A DNA stretch of 33,450 nt. Origin: Pseudomonadota bacterium. Its GTDB lineage: Bacteria > Pseudomonadota > Gammaproteobacteria > Steroidobacterales > Steroidobacteraceae. Location: NCBI GenBank assembly GCA_021809525.1, contig JAKAYU010000013.1, positions 1 to 33,450 of the forward strand. Reading direction: 5' to 3'. Every line of letters starts with the position of its first letter. Within the stretch, counting starts at the first letter, position 1. Under the pieces are notes generated by a model. The model worked only from the letters and a program-made list of their open reading frames with translations. It had not been told where the DNA came from and did not search any database. Shown piece by piece: positions 24,829-32,461 of this stretch. The translations under genes and the position numbers were made by a program.

Positions 24829-27684
24829 ATGAGCGCCGAGCTTGACGCGTGCGTACAACGGTCGCTGGAGGCCCTGGAGGCGGCTGCGCCGGGTCTGCGT
24901 GCGGCGCTGATGCCGCAGGTAGCGCAGAGCCTGCCGCGCGTGTTCGCGGCGAGCGACTTCGTGGCCGAGGCGTGCGCCCGCGATGCCCAACTGCTCCCCG
25001 ATCTGCTCACGCGCTTCGGGCTCGAGCGGCCGCTCGAGCCGCTCGAGCCGGCGCGCCGCGCGCCGCCGCCGGCGGACAGCGAGCCGCAGATGCTGACGGC
25101 GCTGCGCCGCTGGCGCCGCCGTGAGCTGGTGCGTATCGCCTGGCGCGCCCTTGCCGGCTGGGCCGACATCGAGGAGAGCCTGCGGGAGTCCTCCGAGTTC
25201 GCCGAGGCGGCGATCGCGGTCTGCCTCGAGTACGCGCGGCGAGAGCTCACCACGCGGTTCGGCGAGCCGCGCGGCCCGGACGGCGAGGTGCAGTCGCTGG
25301 TGGTGCTCGCCATGGGCAAGCTCGGCGGCCGGGAGCTGAACTTCTCTTCCGACGTCGATCTGGTGCTGCTTTTTCCCGAGCACGGCGAGACCGACGGCGC
25401 CCGAGCGATCAGCAACGAGGAGTTCTTCACGCGGCTCGCTCAGGGAATGATCCGACTGTTGGAGTCCCCGACGCACGAGGGCATCGTGCTGCGGGTGGAT
25501 ATGCGCCTGCGGCCGTTCGGCGACAGCGGGCCGTTGGTGACGAGCTTCGCGGCGCTGGAGGATTATCTGCCGCTGCACGGCCGCGACTGGGAACGCTACG
25601 CGTATGTCAAGGCGCGGCCGCTCATCGGCGAGGAGCGCTTCGCCGAGCTGAGGGCCGCATCGCTGCGGCCGTTCGTCTACCGCCGTTATCTCGATTACGG
25701 CGTGTTCGAAAGTCTGCGCGATATGAAGGCGCTCATCGAGCGGGAGGTGGCGCGCCGTGAGCTCGCCGATGACGTCAAGCTCGGCCCAGGCGGCATCCGC
25801 GAGATCGAGTTCATCGCCCAGACCTTCCAGCTCATCCGCGGCGGACGCGATCCGCAGCTGCAGACGCCCTCGCTGCTCGCGGCGCTGGCACTGCTTGGGA
25901 CGGGCCGGATCCTGCCCGAGGCGCAGGTTGCGGAACTGACCGACGCCTACCGGTATCTGCGCCGCGTGGAGAACGCCCTGCAGATGCTCACCGACGCGCA
26001 GACCCATCAGCTGCCCCAGGAGGCCCTTGCCCGCGAGCGCATCGCCGTGGCGCTCGGCGAGCCCGACTGGACGGCGCTACAGCGCACGCTGCAGCGGCAC
26101 CGGCAGCACGTCGCCCGGCACTTCCGCCGGCTGCTATTCGGCGGCAGGGAAACCCCCCGCCGCGGCGTGAAGCTCGACCTTGGCCGGGCCTGGGACGATG
26201 CGGCCGAAACCGCCTCGCTCACCGAGTCGCTCGCCGAAGCGGGCTTTGCCGCCCCCGGCGAGGCGGCCCAGAGGCTGCTCGAGCTGCGTGCCTCGACGCT
26301 GGTGCGCAAGCTCGATGAAGCCGGCCGGCATCGTCTGCAGGTGCTGCTCGGGCCTCTGCTCGCGGACGTTGCCGCGGGCAGTGCGGGCGCGCAGGAGCAG
26401 CTGACGGTGCTGCGGCGGATCCTGTCGATCCTCGAGGCGATGGGCAAGCGTTCGGCCTACTTCGCGCTGCTCAGCGAGAGTCCCGCAGTGCGCGTGCGGC
26501 TGGTGGAGATCTGCCGGCGGGGCGAGTTCCTCGCGCGGCAGATCGCTGCCTACCCGCTGCTGCTCGATGAGTTCATCGACGAGAGCGCCTTCGAGGCGCT
26601 GCCGGGGCGCGAGGCGCTCGAGCGTGAGCTCGATGCCGCCCTGGAGCGGGCCGAGCAGGACGATCCGGAGCGCCAGGTCGAGGCGCTGTGCCACTTTCAG
26701 CGCGCGGCGCTGTTCCGGGTGGCGGTCGCGGACCTCTCCGGCCGGCTGCCCGTGATGCGCGTCAGCGACCGGCTGACCGAGCTCGCCGAGATCATCCTGG
26801 ATCGGGCCATCGAGCTCGGCTGGCGGCAGATCACCGCGCAGTTCGGTGTGCCGTGCTGCGGCGAGGAGCGCCGGCCGGTGCACGTCTGCGCCATCGGTTA
26901 CGGCAAGCTCGGCGGCATGGAGCTCGGCTACGGCTCGGATCTGGATCTGGTGTTCGTGCACGACTCGCGCGGCGAGCGGCAGGAGACCGTCGGCGCGCAC
27001 CCCATCGACAACCAGGTGTTCTTCGTGCGCCTCGTGCAGCGCGTGGTCCACCTGCTCACCATGCACTCGGCGGCCGGCCGGCTGTACGAGATCGACGTGC
27101 GGCTGCGGCCGAGCGGCAAGGGTGGGCTGCTGGTGACGCAGATCGATGCCTTCGCCGAGTATCAGCGGCACGAGGCGTGGACCTGGGAGCATCAAGCGCT
27201 GCTGCATGCGCGCGCCGTGGCCGGCTCACGCGAGCTGTGCGGGGAGTTCGAGCGCATCCGGCTCGAGGTACTGCGCTTCAGCGTACGCCGCGAGCAGCTG
27301 CGCGAGGATGTGCGCGCGATGCGCGAGCGGATGCGCCGCGAGCGCTCCCGCAGCGAGCCGCTCTGGATGGATTTGAAGAACGATGCAGGCGGAATCGCCG
27401 ATATCGAGTTCCTCGCCCAGTACTGGGCGCTGAGGTGGGCCCGCGAATACCCGCCGGTGGCACTCTACGCCGATACCATCCGGCAGCTCGAGTCGGTGGC
27501 CTCGGCGAACCTGGTGCCCCAGGAGACCGTCGACCGTCTGACCGCGGCGTACCGGGCCTACCGGACCTGCCGGCATCATCTGGCGCTCGCGGGCTCCCGC
27601 GAGGAGCGGGTCCCGGCCGCGCAGTTCGCCGCCGAGCGTGCCGCAGTGAGCGCCATCTGGACAGACACATTCGGTGGTCGGTAG
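24829..27684 (+). CDS. glnE: Bifunctional glutamine synthetase adenylyltransferase / adenylyl-removing enzyme
   Basis: Controls glutamine synthetase by attaching or removing AMP in response to PII protein and glutamine. It is 951 aa (E. coli 946). Two nucleotidyltransferase domains are visible. The N-terminal deadenylylase has VLAMGKLGGRELNFSSDVDLVLLF (about 158-181). The C-terminal adenylyltransferase has GYGKLGGMELGYGSDLDLVFVHD (about 689-711). The N-terminal domain is followed by RPLIGEERFAELRAASLRPFVYRRYLDYGVFESLRDMKALIE and GPGGIREIEFIAQTFQLIRGGRDPQLQTPSLLAAL. The C-terminal domain is followed by DLKNDAGGIADIEFLAQYWALRWA. ATG 24829 has no clear Shine-Dalgarno sequence. A TATGAT hexamer lies only 5 bases upstream, hinting at a very short leader. 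It is a stand-alone gene after the groEL terminator. Confidence 0.96.
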   Translation: MSAELDACVQRSLEALEAAAPGLRAALMPQVAQSLPRVFAASDFVAEACARDAQLLPDLLTRFGLERPLEPLEPARRAPPPADSEPQMLTALRRWRRRELVRIAWRALAGWADIEESLRESSEFAEAAIAVCLEYARRELTTRFGEPRGPDGEVQSLVVLAMGKLGGRELNFSSDVDLVLLFPEHGETDGARAISNEEFFTRLAQGMIRLLESPTHEGIVLRVDMRLRPFGDSGPLVTSFAALEDYLPLHGRDWERYAYVKARPLIGEERFAELRAASLRPFVYRRYLDYGVFESLRDMKALIEREVARRELADDVKLGPGGIREIEFIAQTFQLIRGGRDPQLQTPSLLAALALLGTGRILPEAQVAELTDAYRYLRRVENALQMLTDAQTHQLPQEALARERIAVALGEPDWTALQRTLQRHRQHVARHFRRLLFGGRETPRRGVKLDLGRAWDDAAETASLTESLAEAGFAAPGEAAQRLLELRASTLVRKLDEAGRHRLQVLLGPLLADVAAGSAGAQEQLTVLRRILSILEAMGKRSAYFALLSESPAVRVRLVEICRRGEFLARQIAAYPLLLDEFIDESAFEALPGREALERELDAALERAEQDDPERQVEALCHFQRAALFRVAVADLSGRLPVMRVSDRLTELAEIILDRAIELGWRQITAQFGVPCCGEERRPVHVCAIGYGKLGGMELGYGSDLDLVFVHDSRGERQETVGAHPIDNQVFFVRLVQRVVHLLTMHSAAGRLYEIDVRLRPSGKGGLLVTQIDAFAEYQRHEAWTWEHQALLHARAVAGSRELCGEFERIRLEVLRFSVRREQLREDVRAMRERMRRERSRSEPLWMDLKNDAGGIADIEFLAQYWALRWAREYPPVALYADTIRQLESVASANLVPQETVDRLTAAYRAYRTCRHHLALAGSREERVPAAQFAAERAAVSAIWTDTFGGR

Positions 27685-27707
27685 GGCGAGAGGCAGCGCC
27701 CGGCCGG

Positions 27708-27713
27708 TATAAT
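27708..27713 (+). promoter_or_regulatory. Perfect -10 hexamer before the zf-CHCC gene
   Basis: TATAAT occurs 37 bases before the ATG of the small zinc-finger gene, in otherwise GC-rich DNA just after the glnE stop. No good -35 hexamer lies 16-18 bases upstream, so the promoter would be weak or activator-dependent. Confidence 0.4.
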
Positions 27714-27750
27714 GGCCGCTTCATCGAACCTTCGCCCGCAAGGAATTGAC

Positions 27751-27948
27751 ATGGCCGCAGCCGCGCAGCCCCTGATTCAGCCGAACGCCCAGCATCACTA
27801 CGAGGTGGGGGTCGAAGACCTGCCGCTGTCCTGCCCGATGCCGCAGATGCAGCTGTGGAATTCCCACCCCAAGGTGTACCTGCCGATCGAGGCGAGCGGC
27901 TGGGCCAAGTGCCCGTACTGCGGGGCGGAGTACACCCTGCGACGCTGA
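27751..27948 (+). CDS. Small zinc-finger protein, zf-CHCC family
   Basis: A 65-residue protein starting at ATG 27751, with AAGGA 8 bases upstream. The track's start at 27712 is 13 codons too early. The C-terminal half reads LSCPMPQMQLWNSHPKVYLPIEASGWAKCPYCGAEYTL. It provides the Cys...His...Cys-x2-Cys ligands of the zf-CHCC family (PF10276), which is related to the zinc-binding subunit of mitochondrial complex I. The bacterial members' role is not established. It lies between glnE and a convergent waaA gene with only six bases between stops. Confidence 0.88.
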   Translation: MAAAAQPLIQPNAQHHYEVGVEDLPLSCPMPQMQLWNSHPKVYLPIEASGWAKCPYCGAEYTLRR

Positions 27949-27960
27949 GCGGCCTCAGCG
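27943..27960. other. Perfect hairpin holding both stop codons of the convergent zf-CHCC and waaA genes
   Basis: CGCTGAG-CGGC-CTCAGCG forms a 7-bp stem with a 4-base loop. The left arm includes the TGA of the zinc-finger gene and the right arm includes the complement of the waaA TGA. There is no T-tract on either strand, so it is not a classical terminator, but it could act as an mRNA-end stabiliser for both transcripts. Confidence 0.5.
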
Positions 27961-29229
27961 GCCCGCCTCGCGAAGCTGCGCGCCGATCAGGGCGAGCAGC
28001 CGCTCGAGTGCGCCGCGATTTTCGGCGACCGCGCTGCGGCCGAGGGCGCCGATGCGCGCCCGCTCCCCGGGCTCGGCAAGCCAGGTGATCAGGCACTCGG
28101 TGAGCTCCTGCGCGTCGTGCACGAGCCGTGCCGCACCGCTCGCCAGGAGCAGCTGCGCGACGTCCGCGGCATTGAACTGATGGGGCCCGGTGGCGATCGG
28201 CAGGCCGAGCGCGGCAGGCTCCAGGAGATTGTGGCCGCCCACCGGCGAGAGACTCCCGCCCACGAAAGCGGCATCCGCCGCCGCATAGAAATCCAGCAAC
28301 TCGCCGAGCGTATCGAGCAGGACCACCGCCGCGTGCGCGCTGGCTGCGGCATCGGGTGAGCGCGAGTGGCGCACGCAAGCCACGCCTTGTGCGGCGAGCG
28401 CGGCCGCGACGCTCTCGAAACGCTGCGGATGGCGCGGGGCCAGCACCAGCAGCGCCTCCGGCAGCACCTCACGCACCCGGCGGTGGGCGGCGATCACCAC
28501 GGCCTCCTCGCCCTCATGGGTGCTGCCGGCGACCCACAGGGGACGCCCCGGAGCGTACCGCTCCCGCAGCCGCCCGCCGCGCGCGCCGATGTCCGGCGGC
28601 AGGGCGCAATCGAACTTGAGATTGCCCGTGACCTGCGTCCGGTCGGCCTCGGCGCCGATGGCGCGGAAGCGTTCGGCATCCGCCTCGCTCTGGGCTGCCA
28701 CGATGGCCCCGCGCAGCGCAGTGCGGAACAGCGCGCCGAAGCGCCGGTAGCGGCGCGCCGAGCGGCTCGAGAGACGCGCACTGGCGATGATCAGCGGTAT
28801 GCCGCGGCGCCGGCAGTGTCCGTAGAGCGTCGGCCACAGCTCCGTCTCCAGGATGATCGCGAGCCGCGGGCGCGTGCGCTCGAGAAAACGGCGCACCGGG
28901 CCCGGCAGGTCGTAGGGCAGGTAGCGCACGGTGACATCCGAGCCGAGCGTGACGGCGCGCGCCGCTCCGGTCGGCGTGAACGCGGTCACCAGGATCGGCA
29001 GGTCCGGCCAGCGCGCGCGAACGGCGCTGACCAGCGCCCCGGCCGGCCGCATCTCGCCGACCGATGCGGCATGGATCCACAGCGGCTCGCCCGGCACCGG
29101 CGGGCCGAAGCCGAAACGCTGCGCGAGGCGCGGGGCACGCGGGTCGCGGGCCCCGCGCGAGCGCGCCGCCAGCATTGCGGCGTGCACTGGCGCGGCCAGG
29201 TACACCACGAGCAGATACAGCCAGCGCAC
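27955..29229 (-). CDS. waaA: 3-deoxy-D-manno-octulosonic acid (Kdo) transferase
   Basis: Inner-membrane-associated glycosyltransferase (GT30) adding Kdo to lipid IVA, the first step of LPS core assembly. GTG 29229, sharing one base with the kdkA stop (TAGTG), gives 424 aa (E. coli 425) and the usual N-terminal hydrophobic anchor MRWLYLLVVYLAAPVHAAML. The track's start 49 codons earlier is inside kdkA. Motifs: RFGFGPPVPGEPLWIHAASVGEM with predicted catalytic E59, ILVTAFTPTGA, YLPYDLPGPVRRFLERTRPRLAIILETELWPTL, VTGNLKFD, WVAGSTHEGEE, LVLAPRHPQRF and FVGGSLSPVGGHNLLEPAALGLP (donor binding). Whether it transfers one or two Kdo residues cannot be read directly. The adjacent Kdo kinase suggests a monofunctional enzyme, because Kdo-phosphate LPS normally has a single Kdo. 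Confidence 0.96.
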   Translation of the reverse strand: MRWLYLLVVYLAAPVHAAMLAARSRGARDPRAPRLAQRFGFGPPVPGEPLWIHAASVGEMRPAGALVSAVRARWPDLPILVTAFTPTGAARAVTLGSDVTVRYLPYDLPGPVRRFLERTRPRLAIILETELWPTLYGHCRRRGIPLIIASARLSSRSARRYRRFGALFRTALRGAIVAAQSEADAERFRAIGAEADRTQVTGNLKFDCALPPDIGARGGRLRERYAPGRPLWVAGSTHEGEEAVVIAAHRRVREVLPEALLVLAPRHPQRFESVAAALAAQGVACVRHSRSPDAAASAHAAVVLLDTLGELLDFYAAADAAFVGGSLSPVGGHNLLEPAALGLPIATGPHQFNAADVAQLLLASGAARLVHDAQELTECLITWLAEPGERARIGALGRSAVAENRGALERLLALIGAQLREAGR

Positions 29230-29987
29230 TACGGCGCCTGCGCCGAGTGCTGCGGCTGCGAGTGGTAGCCGCCGAGCAACGCGTGCCAGTCCGCTTCGGT
29301 GAAGCGCGCGGCCGGCAGGGCATAGGTGACCTTTTCCAGCGAGCGGCGCAGCCGTACCAGATTGCCGTCGCGCCACAGGCCATCGGGCCGCAGCCGGCAG
29401 CGATCGAAATCCACTAAGTAAACCGACTCGGCGCCGAGCAGCACGTTGTGCGCGTTGAGATCGGCGTGATCGACGCCCAAGTCATGAAAGCGGCGGATGC
29501 ACCGCCCGATCGAGATCCACGTGAGCAGCGGCAGAGGCGCTTCCTGCAGCGCGGCGGTGAGCGGCTTCGTGGCGGGCAGCCGCTCGGTGATGATGTCGCC
29601 GCGGTAGTACCGGCCCTCGCGCAGATAGCGCGCGGCGATCGGCATGGGCACCGGCAGTCCCGCGCGGTGTAGCCGATGGGTGAGCAGCCACTCGGCGAAT
29701 GGCCGCGCGCTTTGCTCGTCGTGCCAGAGGTAGCGGTCGCCATACAGCCGCGCGATGAGTCCCCCGCGCCGGTAGTGACGCAGCACCAGCTCGCGTCCCT
29801 CGACTTGCACGAAATGGGTCGTGCCGCGGCCGCGCGCGGTACCGAGCAGCCGGCCCTGCGCGACCCAGTACTGTGCCTCGAACCACTCCGGCTGCCAATT
29901 GCGGGCCAGGGCCGCGTTGTATAGCATGGCGCCGCCCGCGATGGGCACATGCTTCACCAAAGGCCCGAGCGGCCAGTTTGCGCTCAC
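29229..29987 (-). CDS. kdkA: 3-deoxy-D-manno-octulosonic acid kinase
   Basis: Phosphorylates Kdo on lipid IVA, as in Haemophilus, Vibrio and Xanthomonas. It is 252 aa from GTG 29987. The kinase-like fold shows GRGTTHFVQVEGRELVLRHYRRGGLIA, ERLPATKPLTAAL, the catalytic loop VDHADLNAHNVLL (D176, N181) and the metal-binding LVDFDRC (D193), then RLRRSLEKV. The GRGTTxF and LRHYxRGG segments are distinctive for KdkA. The stop overlaps the waaA start, so kinase and transferase are co-translated. It is divergent from the GT9 gene with only 32 bases between start codons, so one or both promoters must extend into coding sequence. A start at M21 (29927) is a less likely alternative. Confidence 0.92.
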   Translation of the reverse strand: MSANWPLGPLVKHVPIAGGAMLYNAALARNWQPEWFEAQYWVAQGRLLGTARGRGTTHFVQVEGRELVLRHYRRGGLIARLYGDRYLWHDEQSARPFAEWLLTHRLHRAGLPVPMPIAARYLREGRYYRGDIITERLPATKPLTAALQEAPLPLLTWISIGRCIRRFHDLGVDHADLNAHNVLLGAESVYLVDFDRCRLRPDGLWRDGNLVRLRRSLEKVTYALPAARFTEADWHALLGGYHSQPQHSAQAP

Positions 29988-30019
29988 CGGATCGCGCTCC
30001 TCACTCCAGCTCCCCCGTG

Positions 30020-31063
30020 ATGTTGCCCACAGATCGACCGCCGCGCTCCGTGTGCATCCTCAGGCTTTCCGCGCTCGGCGACGCCTGCCACCTCGTGCCG
30101 GTCATACGCACGCTGCAGCGCAGCTGGCCCGAGACGCGTTTGACGTGGATCATCGGAAAGGCTGAGGCGCGGCTGCTCGGGCTCATCGAGGGGGTGGAGT
30201 TTATCACCGTCGACAAGCGCGCCGGACTCGCAACTGTGCGCGATCTGCGCGCCCGCTTCGCCGGTCGGCATTTCGACGTGCTGCTGCACATGCAGCTGGC
30301 GCTGCGCGCCAGCCTGATCGCGCGCCTGGTGCCCGCAACGGTGCGAGTCGGCTTCGATCGCGCCCGGGCGCGCGAGCTGCAGTGGCTGTTCACCAATGCT
30401 CGCATCGCCGCGCGGACCCGCGAGCACGTCCTCGACAGCTTCTTCGGATTCCCGGCCGCGCTCGGCATCACCGAGCGGGTGCTGCGCTGGGACGTGCCCC
30501 TGCCGCAGGAGGCGCTCGAGTACGCCGCACGGCTCATCCCCGATGAGCGCCCGACGCTCGTGATCAGTCCCTGCTCGAGCCATGCGCTGCGCAACTGGCG
30601 GCCCGAGCGCTATGCGGCGCTCGCCGAGCACGCCGTGCGCCGTCACGGCATGCGGGTGATCCTCGCCGGCGGCCCGTCGGCCGCCGAGCGTGTGATGGGC
30701 GAGCAGATCGAGCGCGCCGCGCCGGTCGAGCTCGTCAATCAGATCGGCCGCGACACCCTGCCACAGATGCTGGCGCTGCTTGCGCGCGCCCGGGCGCTGG
30801 TGAGCCCGGACTCAGGCCCCGCGCACATGGCCACCATGGTCGGCACACCAGTGATCGGATTGTACGCGGCCACCAATCCCGAGCGCAGCGGGCCGTACCT
30901 CTCGCGCCGCTGGTGCGTCGACGCCTACGGCGAGGCGGCGCGGCGATTTCGCGGCCGCGAAGCGCAGCAGCTGCCGTGGACCACGAAGATCGAGGTGCCG
31001 GGCGTGATGGACCTGATCGAGGTGCGGCAGGTGACCGCAAAGCTCGACGAATTGTTAGCATAG
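30020..31063 (+). CDS. GT9-family (heptosyltransferase I-like) glycosyltransferase
   Basis: Cytosolic glycosyltransferase probably adding an ADP-activated heptose or related sugar to the LPS core. ATG 30020 gives 347 aa. The GTG just before it is possible, but the 49 residues upstream in the track are the antisense of kdkA. GT-B fold features: N-terminal SVCILRLSALGDACHLVPVIRTLQRSWPETRLTWIIG, typical of GT9; mid-region TLVISPCSSHALRNWRPERYAALAEHAV; and donor-site SPDSGPAHMATMVGTPVIGLYAATNPERSGPY. The Kdo-pathway neighbours support an inner-core role, though GT9 substrates are hard to assign from sequence. It is followed 5 bases later by the DUF6165 gene. Confidence 0.87.
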   Translation: MLPTDRPPRSVCILRLSALGDACHLVPVIRTLQRSWPETRLTWIIGKAEARLLGLIEGVEFITVDKRAGLATVRDLRARFAGRHFDVLLHMQLALRASLIARLVPATVRVGFDRARARELQWLFTNARIAARTREHVLDSFFGFPAALGITERVLRWDVPLPQEALEYAARLIPDERPTLVISPCSSHALRNWRPERYAALAEHAVRRHGMRVILAGGPSAAERVMGEQIERAAPVELVNQIGRDTLPQMLALLARARALVSPDSGPAHMATMVGTPVIGLYAATNPERSGPYLSRRWCVDAYGEAARRFRGREAQQLPWTTKIEVPGVMDLIEVRQVTAKLDELLA

Positions 31064-31068
31064 CGGCC

Positions 31069-31458
31069 ATGAAAGACATTCTGGTGCCGATCTCCCCGGG
31101 GGAGCTGCTCGACAAGATCACCATTCTGAGGATCAAGGCCGAGCGGATGCGCGATGCGGCCAAGCTCGCCAACGTGCGCCTGGAGCTCGAGCTGCTGGAG
31201 CGGACCTGGCGTGAGGCGTGCGGCGCGGCGGACGTCTCGGCCGAAGAGCGCGCGCTGCAGGCGGTCAACGAGCGGCTGTGGGACATCGAGGACCGCATCC
31301 GCGCCAAGGAGGCCGCGCGCAGCTTCGATGCGCAATTCATCGAGCTCGCCCGCGCGGTGTACGTCGAGAACGATGAGCGCGCGGCGGTGAAAAAGCGCAT
31401 CAACCTCGCGCTCGGCTCGCGGCTCATCGAGGAGAAGTCCTACCAGGCGTACCGCTGA
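31069..31458 (+). CDS. DUF6165 family protein of unknown function
   Basis: Small cytosolic protein, 129 aa from ATG 31069. The track's earlier start adds a chance N-terminus from the GT9 gene. It begins [27 protein letters not shown] and continues with long, charged, helix-prone segments ([41 protein letters not shown]). It ends [28 protein letters not shown]. No signal peptide, membrane helix or catalytic motif is visible. I recall this N-terminal signature from DUF6165. Such genes occur in LPS/glycan clusters, often near tetratricopeptide or glycosyltransferase genes. Here it lies between a heptosyltransferase and a UDP-xylose synthase gene. A scaffold or accessory role in glycan assembly is inference. 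Confidence 0.75.
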   Translation: MKDILVPISPGELLDKITILRIKAERMRDAAKLANVRLELELLERTWREACGAADVSAEERALQAVNERLWDIEDRIRAKEAARSFDAQFIELARAVYVENDERAAVKKRINLALGSRLIEEKSYQAYR

Positions 31459-31504
31459 GGCGTCCGCCCTCGGCGCACCGGGCTCGAAGCAGGCACGGGA
31501 ACCT

Positions 31505-32461
31505 ATGAACAAGCGTTATTCACTGCGCAAGAGAATCCTGGTCACCGGCGGCGCCGGCTTCATCGGCGCGCACCTGTGCCGGCGGCTGGTGCAGGAGGGC
31601 AACGACGTGCTGTGCATCGATAACTTCTACACCGGCACGCGCGACAACGTCGCGGATCTGCTCGCCAGCCCGCACTTCGAGGTGCTGCGTCACGACGTCA
31701 CCTTTCCGCTGTTCGTCGAGGTCGACGAGATCTACAACCTGGCGTGTCCGGCCTCGCCCGTGCACTACCAGAACAACCCGGTGCAGACCACCAAGACCTC
31801 GGTGCACGGCGCGATCAACATGCTCGGGCTCGCCAAGCGTGTGCGGGCGAAGATCCTGCAGGCCTCGACCAGCGAGGTGTACGGCGATCCGACCACGCAC
31901 CCGCAGACCGAGGAGTACTGGGGCAACGTCAACCCGATCGGGCCGCGTGCCTGCTACGACGAGGGCAAGCGCTGCGCCGAGACGCTGTTTTTCGACTACC
32001 ATCGCCAGCACCGGCTGCGGATCAAGGTGGCGCGCATCTTCAACACCTACGGCCCGCTCATGCACCCCAACGACGGCCGCGTGGTGTCGAATTTCGTGAT
32101 GCAGGCGCTGCGCGGGGAGCCGCTCACCATCTATGGGGACGGCAGCCAGACCCGCTCGTTCTGCTACGTGTCCGATCTGGTCGAGGGCCTGGTGCGCCTG
32201 ATGAACTCCGCTGATGAGATCACCGGACCGATCAATCTCGGCAATCCCAACGAGATGACGGTGCGCGAGATGGCCGAGACCATCGTGCGCCAGTGCGGCT
32301 CGCGCTCCCCGATCAGCTTCGCGCCGTTGCCGGCCGACGATCCCAAGCAGCGCCAGCCGGACATCACCAAGGCGCAGCAGCTCCTCGGGTGGTGCCCGTC
32401 GGTCGCGCTCGCAGATGGGCTGCCGCCGACCATCGAGTATTTCCGCCGCTTCGCGCAATGA
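31505..32461 (+). CDS. UDP-glucuronate decarboxylase (UDP-xylose synthase)-like SDR enzyme
   Basis: NAD-dependent extended short-chain dehydrogenase, 318 aa, predicted to convert UDP-glucuronate to UDP-xylose. Rossmann motif GGAGFIG is at residues 15-21. Family-specific segments are [66 protein letters not shown] with the catalytic Y151/K155 pair, [10 protein letters not shown] and [13 protein letters not shown]. The ACPASP and [11 protein letters not shown] blocks are hallmarks of UXS rather than of UDP-glucose epimerases or dTDP-glucose dehydratases. UDP-xylose would feed a glycosyltransferase, perhaps the next gene, whose start overlaps this stop (ATGA). It implies xylose, or a sugar made from it, in a surface glycan. 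Confidence 0.9.
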   Translation: MNKRYSLRKRILVTGGAGFIGAHLCRRLVQEGNDVLCIDNFYTGTRDNVADLLASPHFEVLRHDVTFPLFVEVDEIYNLACPASPVHYQNNPVQTTKTSVHGAINMLGLAKRVRAKILQASTSEVYGDPTTHPQTEEYWGNVNPIGPRACYDEGKRCAETLFFDYHRQHRLRIKVARIFNTYGPLMHPNDGRVVSNFVMQALRGEPLTIYGDGSQTRSFCYVSDLVEGLVRLMNSADEITGPINLGNPNEMTVREMAETIVRQCGSRSPISFAPLPADDPKQRQPDITKAQQLLGWCPSVALADGLPPTIEYFRRFAQ

